From contig CM022675.1 of NCBI GenBank assembly GCA_012295275.1, positions 11,009,516-11,044,515 of the forward strand: a stretch of DNA of 35,000 nt, read 5' to 3'. Positions 22,850 through 34,623 of the stretch are shown here, one piece after another. A program made the translations under genes and the position numbers. The DNA is from Chrysomallon squamiferum (taxonomy: Eukaryota; Mollusca; Gastropoda; Neomphalida; Peltospiridae). The notes beneath the pieces were generated by a model. It had not been told where the DNA came from. It worked only from the letters and a program-made list of their open reading frames with translations, and did not search any database. Position 1 is the first letter of the stretch; each line of letters opens with the position of its first letter.

Positions 22850-23465
22850 ATTATTACCGAGGCATTGATTCAGATATCAAAGGTCATAATCGTTTTGAAA
22901 ACTGGGATAGCCAGGGGTAATAATTCGAATTATTCGAAAATAGAAGTTCATCCTGCGAGATGCAAAAGGCCAATTCCCCGACCGGCAATAAATTTCTGCT
23001 TCACTCGTTTTTCACGTAGAAAATATCAGAAAAAGAAATTAGCGGTTTCAGTAATTATAGAATAATCTCTTGTTCCATCCGCCACACTTTGCGCCGGGTC
23101 GGCCATTGTGCGGTCACGTGACCGGCACCGCGCGCGCTCTCATCGCGAGAACGAGGCTCTCGCGAGACTTGCGCCCGCAGACTCCGCGCTAAGACCCTTT
23201 ATAAATAATTTGATGTTTCGAGCGTAATCGAATGATTAACTCAGATAAGGCTTGCTTGTACAAGATTAAAAGTTTCGCTTCCGTCAAATGGGTAACTAAT
23301 TTATTGGAAGCCGTTTCGCGCGTTGCAATGCCGTATCGCAGGAGAAAGTGAAAATTTATGGTAACGACTTTTCTCTCCGTTTGACCAGATAGCCAAGGCC
23401 GGGCGGGCAATTATTACGCGATTTTGCAGATTTACGTTTAATACTCCTATTGCAAAAAGAAAATG
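22850..23465. promoter_or_regulatory. CpG-rich candidate promoter or enhancer island
   Basis: CpG density peaks at about 23090-23190. It contains a 14-bp palindrome CGGTCACGTGACCG (23111-23124) and the palindrome TCTCGCGAGA (23158-23167), a motif known from CpG-island promoters in animals. A TTTATAAATAATTTGATG stretch follows. TGATTAATTAA lies near 23463. No coding frame with a domain. It could be a promoter of an unseen transcript, or an enhancer. Confidence 0.35.
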
Positions 23466-23995
23466 ATTAATTAACTCAACAAACAAACAACAACAACATT
23501 AGAACATGGTATGTACATAATTATACAAAATACAACCACGCATGTACACATATGTACAGAAATACACACACACAAACACACACACAGACACACACACACA
23601 CATATAATCATAAAAAAATAAAATAATAAAATAAATAATAATAATAATAATAAAAGAAACCAATCGACTGCAAAAGTAACTAGATATTCAAATCTAAAGA
23701 ATCAAACAAAAAGTAAAGTGATAATTGAATAAATAATTAAAAAAATAGAAAAATTAAAAGAATAATACAAAGAAATATAATTGAAAAGTAAAAGAAAAAA
23801 AAAGGAAAAAAAAAGAAAAAGAACCGAAAGGAAATATCAAAAGAACAAAGTAAGAAGAAATAAAGTACATAATGATATTGAAAAGAAGATTAAAGGAAAT
23901 TGTAAAAAATACTTAATTCCGAAAACAACAAGAAACAAACATTGTTTAAATAGAAATATTTAAATAAAATAAAAAAATAATTGTAGCAATAATAA
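23466..23995. repeat. (CA)n and A-rich low-complexity sequence
   Basis: Interrupted (CA)n at about 23563-23602, (AAT)n near 23635-23654, then A/G-rich sequence. The lysine-rich plus-strand frame at 23781-23963 reflects composition. Confidence 0.8.
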
Positions 23996-24029
23996 TACTA
24001 ACTACTACTAATAATAATAATAATAATAA

Positions 24030-24064
<35 letters not shown>

Positions 24065-24140
24065 ATAGTAGTAGTGTAGTAGTAGTAGTAGGAATAATAA
24101 TAACAACAACAACAATAAATAATAATACTAATATTAATAA
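23996..24140. repeat. Compound (ACT)n/(AAT)n/(AGT)n tract
   Basis: ACT and AAT units, then (AGT)n about 24030-24091, then AAT/AAC/AAAT units. Confidence 0.94.
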
Positions 24141-24419
24141 TAAATAAATAAATAAGAGTCAGTGATTGTAATAACATAAAGTAGTAATAAAATAAAATGA
24201 AGTGAAAGAAATAATAAACAGAAATGAGAAAAAAAAAAAATGAAATCGTTTTGAACTTCAGTGACCTTTGCAAAAAGTTGTTTCATTTCACTTGGGGTCA
24301 ATGAAACTTAATGGAGAATTTTTTTTTTTTTTTTTTTTAAAGATTTATTATTATTATTGTTTTACTTATCATTGTGACAATATAGCGTAATATATAAACG
24401 AATATTATTTATCATAGGA
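24141..24419. other. AT-rich spacer
   Basis: Contains a T run at about 24320-24338. Nothing gene-like. Confidence 0.45.
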
Positions 24420-24689
24420 GTATGATCTTGAAAAAGAAGAAAAAAAAACAGAGAAAAGAAAAAGAAAAGAAAAAACAAAGAAAAAATGAAAATGAAAAGT
24501 AATGAAATAATGAAAAAAAGAAAAAAAAAATAGGATGGAAGAAAGAAAAAAGCTCAGAATATATATATATATATATATAAAAGAAATATAAGAAAGAAAA
24601 TTAAAAAAGGAATAATAAATAAATAAATAAACAAAAGAAAAAGAAAAAAATACTGAATGAAAGAAATAAAATAATAACAAATTAATAAA
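24420..24689. repeat. Purine-rich A/G tract
   Basis: The plus strand is almost all A and G with a (TA)n insert at 24560-24579. The minus-strand frame is Phe/Ser repeats. Confidence 0.88.
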
Positions 24690-25190
24690 TCAGTGTCTAA
24701 CAGACCGCTGTACAGAAAAAACATCTACGACAGAAACATAGATGGAATAACAGACAAATACACAGACTAAAAAATAAAAAATAAAAAAAAAATTAAACAA
24801 AAAATAATTAAATACTAAGTAAATCTACCGACACACGGAGACGAATGGAAGAGCAAATTATTAAAATTATTTATTTAAGTAAAATATGTTGAAAGTAGTG
24901 TTTTGAAAGAAAGGCATGCAATACGAAATGTTATCGGCGACAATGAATTATGCGCGTTTATTACAACACGTGTATTAACCCGTCTTATACAACACGTGTA
25001 TTAACCCGTCTTATACAACGCACCTGTGTATTTGCAAAACTCACGTCATTGTAGTCATTGATTACACCGGGCGCATTATTACTGCGATCAAACAAACACA
25101 CACCTGCCACGCCCTCAGCAAGCTAAAAAAATTATATACATTGATTTTAACAATGCGAAATGTTAATGACATTTGAAATGTAGAAAAACT
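24690..25190. other. Unique island with a 26-bp tandem repeat
   Basis: AT-rich unique sequence. Its centre has two exact 26-bp units at 24962-24987 and 24988-25013, each with the palindrome ACACGTGT, and a diverged partial third unit. No gene. Confidence 0.5.
24962..25033. repeat. 26-bp tandem repeat carrying ACACGTGT
   Basis: Two identical units start TACAACACGTGTATTAACCC. The third begins TACAACGCACCTGTGTATT and is diverged. The exact match of the first two suggests a recent duplication. Confidence 0.9.
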
Positions 25191-25614
25191 CTTTTTTTAT
25201 TTTTTTATTTTTTTTTATTATTTTTTTTTAATCTGTGTTCGCGATCAGGGACAGACAGAGAGAGACATAAAAAAATAAAAATGTATTTTATTATATCATA
25301 AACATAGAATTATAAATCTGTCCTGTTAAGTATTCAAACCCGTTAGCTAAGCTATGCAGGTGTGTTGTATGTAAACAGTTATAAATATTACACTTGAAAT
25401 TTCGTTACTGTTCCTGAGCAAGATTAAATATCTGAATGAGCACGTAATTAGGTGAAAAAAAAGAAGGTTATTGAGGAAATAATATAAGAAAAATATATAA
25501 TAGATGGACAAGTAGATAAATATGTACTAAAATAAACAAATAAACTGAATTAATTAATAATTAAATTGATTAATACTTGATGATAATAATTTTGATGATG
25601 AGGCGCTGATAATA
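25191..25614. other. AT-rich spacer
   Basis: T-rich start (25190-25230), then unique AT-rich sequence. No gene. Confidence 0.45.
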
Positions 25615-25644
25615 ATAATAGTAAGTAAGTAAGTAAGTAAGTAA

Positions 25645-25695
<51 letters not shown>

Positions 25696-25735
25696 GTGAT
25701 AGTAGTAATAATAAAATAATAATTTAATAATAATA
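25615..25735. repeat. (AGTA)n and (AAT)n
   Basis: AGTA units at about 25620-25648 pass into AAT units to about 25695, then AGT/AAT mixtures. Confidence 0.95.
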
Positions 25736-26092
25736 TGTTTATCCTTTTATATGTCAAAATATAAAATGTTTAAAAGTAAACAACAAAACAATAAAAAAAA
25801 AATTAAAATCTCGAGGAAAAAAAATCTAATATATAAATAAAACGTTACGCGAAATAACAGCATGTAATTTTTATGCAAATGTAAAACGTAATATATTCTG
25901 AAGTCACAACAGTAAGACGTCATATGTGAAATTTTCGTTTTATTTATTGCACATAAATACACATTACATTTTATTACGACGACAATACTTATTGCATCTA
26001 AATAAATTGGAATATTAAAATATTTGAAAAAAAAAAAAGAAAGATATTTTGCGAAATAAAGAAAAGGGGGAAAATAATTGTAATTAATGATT
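25736..26092. other. AT-rich unique spacer
   Basis: No gene. One octamer ATGCAAAT at 25873-25880 and an A run near 26026-26038. Confidence 0.45.
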
Positions 26093-26094
26093 TT

Positions 26095-26139
<45 letters not shown>

Positions 26140-26166
26140 GTAATAATAAATAAATAAATAAATAAA
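26093..26166. repeat. (AAT)n/(AAAT)n microsatellite
   Basis: AAT units to about 26150, then AAAT units. Confidence 0.96.
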
Positions 26167-26763
26167 TAGTATTCAGAAACTTAACTTTTCTTATTTTATT
26201 ATATATATATATATCTGTGAATGTGTGTTTATCCATGCATGTCTTTCTTTGTACGTGTACATGCATGTATTCCTGTTTATCATTCATTCATATATTATTT
26301 AGCTAAACATTTGGGAATCACTTACTGCTTTTTAATTACATATCGTTCAAAGTTTTTTTTTTCTTTTATGTAAGCCTTCCGACAAACTAATGTTATAATT
26401 TAAAAACAAATATATATATATATATTATTATATATCTTATATATTGTTATTTTTTTCCTTTATTTTTTATTTTCGTTTTCTTCTTTTTTCTTTTTCTTTT
26501 TTTTTAAATACATCTAGTTATTTTTTTTCAGTTTATTATTACAACAAACTATATATTAATTTTTTTAAACAAAAATTCTACTTGATACTAGACTTGTCCC
26601 TGAACCATAAAGGTTGAGTTACTTTTACGATGAATGTCAAATTAAGTGTTGTTTCTAATGACCTATCAGATTGCAGTTTTGAGACGTATGCAAGTCTGTG
26701 TGTGGTCTGTAAATGATATTGTATTTTACGTGTAACAGTCACCATAGCTTTTCTTATATCTGA

Positions 26764-26764
<1 letters not shown>
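26167..26764. other. AT-rich spacer
   Basis: Short (AT)n at 26200-26213 and 26410-26425, T-rich 26450-26530, otherwise unique. No gene. Confidence 0.5.
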
Positions 26765-26806
<42 letters not shown>

Positions 26807-27037
26807 GTTTTTTAAATTTGTTGAATGTTTAATTTCAACAATTGTTGTATTAAACTAATTTTGATCTCTGTTGCTACATAAAAAAAATTATAATTCAAAT
26901 ATAAAATTATATAGTAAGTAGTGTGTGTCATCACAATGAACGTATTAAGTAATTAACTATAATGAAAATACCATTGTTATGATGTGAGGGGTTTTCATTA
27001 TGAAAGGAGATTTTAAATATGTCTGAAAGTAATAACA

Positions 27038-27092
<55 letters not shown>
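26765..27092. repeat. (ATT)n and (AAT)n tracts with a unique centre
   Basis: (ATT)n at 26765-26804 and (AAT)n at 27038-27092, about 230 bases apart and in opposite orientation. The centre is unique AT-rich sequence. Confidence 0.9.
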
Positions 27093-27093
<1 letters not shown>

Positions 27094-27489
27094 CCAATAA
27101 ACGAATTAATATTTAAAACGAAAAATATATCTATATATACTAAATAATAATAATAATAAAATAATTATAAAAAAAAGACATTGTCTTTTTTCCTGTTGTT
27201 GACCTAGTCATGGAAATATCATTATCTATAATTAAACAACAATTTTACATAATACTGTATACTTACACATAAATACATACAAAGATGATATGAAATACAC
27301 AAATGCTTCCATATATATATATTATATAAATTGAGCACTTGAATTATTACTAATATAACAAAGATATAATCATATTTTGGTTGTAATTTTTAATTCTGCA
27401 CAATTTATACATACCTGTTGAATGGTCTTTATTGTTACTGTGTAGATAAACAAATGAATGCTTGAGTATGTAAAAATTTATTAATGTAT

Positions 27490-27490
<1 letters not shown>
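27093..27490. other. AT-rich flank with possible poly(A) signals
   Basis: Unique AT-rich sequence. AATAAA occurs on the minus strand at 27477-27482 and 27428-27433, about 660-715 bases past the Hox stop codon. They could end the Hox transcript, but this hexamer is common in such AT-rich DNA. Confidence 0.3.

Positions 27491-27491
<1 letters not shown>

Positions 27492-27564
<73 letters not shown>
27492..27564. repeat. (GA)n microsatellite
   Basis: About 36 uninterrupted GA units. They may lie within the Hox 3' UTR, where they would read as (UC)n. Confidence 0.97.
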
Positions 27565-27566
<2 letters not shown>

Positions 27567-27840
27567 CGGACGTATGCTTTCGAAATAAGTAGTCATGTTG
27601 TATCTAAAACAAATATTTAATTCCTGAATTTGTTTTACCAATGTGATATCCCATTACTTGAGTTAACATATATATATCAATATATATACATACACACACA
27701 CATACCCATGCATGTACAAACTGTGCAAAATTAAAAAAAAACAGTACCCAGGATATTTATATTTCAGTGCATCCTTCAAAATATAATAACAATTTCATTT
27801 TTTTACGCTAACAGAAATATTTTTACCCTTTTGACCGAAA

Positions 27841-28142
27841 ACATGACAATTAATTATAAACCGCCGTAACGACTGCGACTTTTGGTATCAGTTATCGTAT
27901 AGAAGCGGATAAAGAACAGCGTTCGGCCATAACAGATTTAGACCCCATTACGTTACGTCCCGCGCACTCTCGCCTTCACAAGTTTACGTAACCGATGAGG
28001 TCACGTCCCCCCATTTATCCAATCCTGTTGCGCAAGACACAGATAGCGATACCAATCGGCCAATCGTGCGGCAGTGGGTGTGGCAGATACAAATCAATCT
28101 GTCGGCAGTGGTTGACATTTATGGGCAATTTCCCCCGTGGTT
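27841..28142. promoter_or_regulatory. Hox 3' flank with clustered CCAAT and bZIP-type sites
   Basis: GC-richer unique sequence immediately 3' of the Hox stop codon, probably 3' UTR. It holds TTACGTAA (27984-27991), TTGCGCAA (28028-28035) and three CCAAT boxes on the plus strand (28019, 28052, 28060), plus GGTCACGTC. That cluster within about 80 bases resembles a promoter or enhancer pointing away from or antisense to the Hox gene. Function is inferred. Confidence 0.35.
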
Positions 28143-30390
<2,248 letters not shown>

Positions 30391-30440
30391 GGTGGTTGAT
30401 CCGCTACCCCTTCGTCGGCGACTTTGACATTCACACCGCC
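30391..30440 (-). other. Probable 5' UTR segment with a short upstream ORF
   Basis: On the minus strand a good 3' splice site (GATAATTTCAG|GGCGG) lies at 30441/30440, with a CTGAC branch-point candidate at 30478-30474. It suggests a further non-coding 5' exon. The 50 bases between acceptor and start hold an ATG at 30430-30428 opening an eight-codon frame that stops at 30406-30404, fully upstream of the Antp start. The transcription start itself is not visible. Confidence 0.45.
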
Positions 30441-30699
30441 CTGAAATTATCTTCAAAGAGAGGCAATAAACCCGTCAGTGATTTTTTTTTTTCCAAATTT
30501 CTGTAAAAAAAGAAAAAGAAAAGAAAAGAAAAGAATGCCATTAATTGTATTGTCAATGAAAGGTTGTCGTGGTCTACCTACCGTTAATTAAAAGGGTATT
30601 TATTAAAAGGGGGCTATAAAAAAGGGTATTAAAACAGGGTATAAAATGTTCGCTAGACGTTTACACACCCACCCACACACACACACACACACACGTAAG
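30441..30699. other. Antp upstream region with a degenerate AAAAGGGTAT repeat
   Basis: A T run (30482-30491 on the plus strand) and an AAAAG run (30507-30533), then about four diverged AAAAGGGTAT-like units at 30585-30647, then a (CA)n run at about 30675-30694. The unit contains TATAAAA on the plus strand, the wrong direction for Antp. Confidence 0.6.
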
Positions 30700-31079
30700 A
30701 AGTCACAGAATAGAATGATGTATTTGAAAGGATGGCTACGTCTACACACGTGTTGTGTGGCGTAGCTCTTTGGGTTATCAAAATACCTACGTTACGTCTG
30801 TGCACCCGGGAGGTCTGTGATTGATGATAATAACCAGCTATTAGCAGGTAATGGTTTTATTGTTTTATAGCCCAGGGAGTCACGCTGCTTGTAAATACTT
30901 ATAGAATACTTAATCTTTTAATGAAAATAGAATACATTTGAAGTCACCATACTGTTTGTGTAAGACGCTGATGGCATTTTGAAGTATCAGAAACTATTAG
31001 CATATTCATTGACGACATCATCGTCATTGTCGTCGTCGTCATTATCAAGATCAAAGTTTTTTTAAAGATACGCTTTTGA
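30700..31079. promoter_or_regulatory. Unique island upstream of Antp
   Basis: Non-repetitive sequence 300-690 bases upstream of the start codon. It includes CACGTG (30747-30752) and TGATTGAT (30818-30825), the latter a match to the Hox/PBC site TGATNNAT. Short TCG/TCA units lie at 31015-31045. The distance suits promoter-proximal regulation, but only motifs support it. Confidence 0.35.
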
Positions 31080-31390
31080 TCATAAAGTGAATAGTTAGAT
31101 CTTTGTTATTTATTTATTTATTAATTTTTTCTTATGCATATACTTATTTGTTTTCTTTTATATCTTATTTAGTTAGTTATTAATGTTTTGCTTCGTTGCT
31201 TATGTATTTGTTTGTCTGTGTGTTTGTTTGTTTGTTTGTTTGTTTGTTTATTTATTTGTTTATTTATTTGTTTTCTTTATATCTATTCACATTCACCAAT
31301 CTAAAACAACAACAACAATAATAGTTGTTAATTAATTATTAAACAAATAAATACAAAACTAAATAAATAAATAAATAAACGTCAATAACT
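31080..31390. repeat. (TTTA)n/(TTTG)n and (AAAT)n
   Basis: TTTA and TTTG units at about 31110-31275, AAC/AAT units near 31305-31325, AAAT units 31345-31380. Confidence 0.88.
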
Positions 31391-31670
31391 AAGTACATAC
31401 CTTGCTCAACTCTTTATACACACGTGAATAAAAGACGCTGTATAGCATTAGCTTACATTATACCCCGGGTTACACGCTGTAGAATTACAAAAGACTCTTT
31501 GTACATGTGAAATATGGCTCTGGAAAACCCGCCTGAGTGTTCAAACAGTCAATGGATTATTTATGTAAATAATGTTTCAGACTGTTGCATAATGTCTGCT
31601 GTTAGGGTGACAGTTGTTTTTCATTCTGTGTCTGAAATTATTGCCTTGCAAGCCACAGCAGCTGTAAGTC
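31391..31670. other. Unique island upstream of Antp
   Basis: Non-repetitive, with CACGTG at 31421-31426. A plus-strand frame opens at 31514 and runs about 50 codons before entering GT repeats. It has no domain and is not called. Confidence 0.4.
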
Positions 31671-31755
31671 TGTATGTATGTAGGTCTGTGTGTGTGTGTA
31701 TATATATATATATATACAAGTGTGTGTATATTATTTGTGTCTCTGTGTGTGTACG

Positions 31756-31790
<35 letters not shown>

Positions 31791-31916
31791 ACGTATTAAT
31801 GTATGTATGTATGTGTGCATTCAGGTGCGGTGTGTGTTTGTGTGTTTGTGCAAAGTTATGAAATAAAAAAAAGCAAATTGCAGGTAAAATAACTGGAAGT
31901 AAATGAAATAAGCAGC

Positions 31917-31954
<38 letters not shown>

Positions 31955-32050
31955 AAGAAGTAGCAGCAGCAGTAGTAATCGTAGCAGTAATAGTAATAAC
32001 ACTATCAGAAGTAGTAGGAAGGTTTGTAGTATACATGTTACTCAATAAAA
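31671..32050. repeat. (GT)n/(TA)n and (AGT)n tracts
   Basis: Alternating TA and GT runs at about 31685-31850, then (AGT)n at about 31914-31955 with AGC/AGA variants to 32010. Confidence 0.92.
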
Positions 32051-32189
32051 ACCCAATGAGACAATAAGAAAAAAATCTTAATAGTAAAGTCCTTAAATGT
32101 AATCCGTCGGTTTAATCTCTATCAAACACACAAGAAATCCACAGTAGAAGAACGAAAAGAAACCACCTCTATCATACTGAGACACTCTT

Positions 32190-32520
32190 CCCTAATCGGG
32201 TATCAACAGAAACTTAATGACTAAACCCTCTTAATCAAAACCGCCCCTCCTTTAATTCACTTCCATCGAAATCCCAACGAGAATTACCTTCTTGAACAAT
32301 AACCAGCCCTCCCTTAACAAATGTTCATCACTCCCTCTCCTCTCACCATCCCCCCACAGCCACTCATCCCTTTAAACATTTCTGATGGAAACCCACCCTC
32401 CATTTTCCTCACGCACCCCCGTCCCTTAACAAAGTCTCCATAGAAACGCCACGGATGACCCCCTACTCCATTCCCCCCGCTAGGACCTTTTCCTCAGTTG
32501 TTCCATAGAAACACTTTGCG
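32190..32520. repeat. Degenerate ~60-bp tandem repeat, about six copies
   Basis: A C-rich unit whose core reads roughly CCCTTAACAAA then TCCATAGAAAC recurs with core starts near 32191, 32249, 32311, 32368, 32423 and 32486, a spacing of 55-63 bases. TCCCTTAACAAA is exact at 32310-32321 and 32422-32433. TCCATAGAAAC is exact at 32437-32447 and 32502-32512. The linkers share CTCCATTCCCCC-like words. It is an old, diverged minisatellite about 2 kb upstream of Antp. Confidence 0.7.
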
Positions 32521-32745
32521 GACGGGATTCTTTTGCTTAACGATTCGGCAATAAATTGCACTCGGCGATAACGCGTCTATTCTGCAAGGAACCCGTCTTT
32601 GCACGCCGCTTCCCAGCAACCACCTTGCCATACCCATAACCGTAAATCACAAACTCACACAAAAACCGCCGCTACATCAAAGAAACGCACACTAAAAGCA
32701 TCAAACAGTTTTGTAGCCGATTCGTGGACATTTAGGTCGTTCGTT
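32521..32745. other. Unique GC-richer sequence
   Basis: Continues the C-rich strand bias of the preceding repeat without clear units. No coding frame. Confidence 0.4.
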
Positions 32746-32851
32746 GGTTGGTTTTAAAAAAAAAAAATCTCACTTCGCCAGACTGCAGAACATTTTTAGC
32801 TTACGAAGGTAGGGGACATCCTATATTATTTTTTTTTAAAATTCTTCTTCT

Positions 32852-32883
<32 letters not shown>

Positions 32884-33169
32884 TTTTTTTTCGTCAGAGT
32901 GGAGTAACAACTTTTGAATATTTTTGTCTTCTAGTGAACGTTATTTATAGCGGATATTTTTTTTTAAACCCTTTTCTTTCTTAAACATCTGTAAATCTGT
33001 GATTGTGCATGTATTTGAGATTTTTGTTGAAAGTAAATGAATTGATATTGTTACGAGCCTGTATTACCGCTCTCTACTTTTGCTGGAAGTATTCAAAATG
33101 CGCGGTGTGAATCTGCTGTGATTACTCTTCACATTCTCGTTAATCCCGGCCAATTTTAGTTTATTTTAC

Positions 33170-33175
<6 letters not shown>
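32746..33175. other. AT-rich spacer with poly(A)/poly(T)
   Basis: A run at 32756-32767, T-rich stretch with a T run at about 32868-32891, then unique sequence to 33170. No gene. Confidence 0.5.
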
Positions 33176-33212
<37 letters not shown>

Positions 33213-33415
33213 CTCTCTTGCATTGTTATATGTACTTTCAATAAGGTCATAATTGTTGTAGTAATAACGGTTTTAAAAAGATCACAAAATATATATATAT
33301 ATATATTTACGCATTTATATTATTTTAAAATTTCTCAGTGTTTTTATTTACTTATTTATTTATTTATTTATCGACTATTATTGACAATATTCATGCTGAT
33401 AATTCTAATATAATC

Positions 33416-33451
<36 letters not shown>

Positions 33452-33660
33452 CATTATTATATACGAGTTCATAACGAAAATGAAAGACAGTGACAATATT
33501 TTAATAAATAAATAAATACATAAATAAAAACTAGAAAAACCCACAAACAAAAATAAATAAATAAATAAATAAATAAAACAAATAACTAAACAATTATGTG
33601 AATGAATAATTAAGTAAGTGAATAAATAAATAACTAAATAAATATTTTTTTAGTATTAAT
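33176..33660. repeat. (ATT)n, (TA)n, (TTTA)n, (AAAT)n cluster
   Basis: (ATT)n 33176-33210, (TA)n 33290-33306, (TTTA)n 33350-33372, (ATT)n 33418-33459, AAAT units 33503-33585 and 33620-33645. Confidence 0.9.
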
Positions 33661-33804
33661 ACAACATAAATTACGCTGTGATCCAACATATTTTTGTTCA
33701 GCAATTTACATTATTTCTTCCCACTCTTAACACTTGACTTGTTCCTATACAATTCACTGAGTTATTTAAAACACAAATATCTTCAACTTTATAATAATAA
33801 TTAT
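33661..33804. other. Unique AT-rich spacer
   Basis: No gene or repeat seen. Confidence 0.4.
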
Positions 33805-33815
33805 AGTAGTAGTAA

Positions 33816-33848
<33 letters not shown>

Positions 33849-33877
33849 TAGTAGTGGTAGTAGTAGTAGTAGTAGTA

Positions 33878-33923
<46 letters not shown>

Positions 33924-33985
33924 CACTGATAATAAATAAATAATTAAATAAATAAATAAATAATACATAAATAAATAAATAAATG
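33805..33985. repeat. (AGT)n/(AAT)n/(AAAT)n compound tract
   Basis: AGT units with GGT interruptions to about 33880, AAT units to 33920, then AAAT units to 33984. The plus-strand Ser/Asn frame is its translation. Confidence 0.96.
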
Positions 33986-34440
33986 ACAGATTTTCATTTA
34001 ATTACTTTACATGTTGATGGAAAATAAAACAAATGAGAAATAACGACACAATAAATTACAGAGATTTTGAAAAATAATTGCCATAATTTACAGCATTAAA
34101 TTAATTCAGCAGACGTAACATATTTAATTTTTATATTGATTTGTTACGTGGTATTACGAACAGAGAAAGAGAGACAGAAAAAAAAACACACACATTCACA
34201 CTTACACGGATAATACACAGTACACATAAACACGCACTCACACGAACACAAATACACACTGTCACTGACTCAGACAGTTACAGAAATTAAAATCCCTTAA
34301 TGACATAAAATATTTGAAAATAACAAAAACAGTACTTAACATTTAGCAAGTATCAATAAAACTGTTTCAGTTAACATCAAACAAATCACTTCTGATATTA
34401 ATACAACTGTATTAACTGAGTAGTAGCAGCAGTAAGTTTT
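33986..34440. other. Unique AT-rich spacer
   Basis: AT-rich sequence with a loose CA-type stretch (about 34185-34260). No gene. Confidence 0.45.
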
Positions 34441-34461
34441 CTTTTTCTTTTTTCTTTTTTT

Positions 34462-34497
34462 TATAATAATAATAATATAATAATAATAATAATAGCA

Positions 34498-34529
<32 letters not shown>

Positions 34530-34561
34530 TATACTATTATTGTTATTATTATTATTATTGC

Positions 34562-34621
<60 letters not shown>
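34462..34621. repeat. (AAT)n/(ATT)n inverted repeat
   Basis: AAT units (34465-34511) switch to ATT units (34512-34621) on the same strand. The interruption AATAGCAAT in the left arm is matched by ATTGCTATT in the right arm, giving exact arms of about 35 bases at 34477-34511 and 34545-34579. A nested shorter palindrome lies at the AAT/ATT switch. Confidence 0.93.

Positions 34622-34623
<2 letters not shown>

Noticed and set aside
30391-30456. An upstream in-frame Met giving a 22-residue N-terminal extension of Antp
   Set aside because: The extension crosses a good 3' splice site and lacks Hox-like sequence. The Met at 30390 has a far better initiation context and leads straight into the conserved MSSY motif.
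31514-31861. 115-codon plus-strand frame upstream of Antp
   Set aside because: Only the first 50 or so codons are unique sequence; the rest translates GT/TA repeats. No motif seen.
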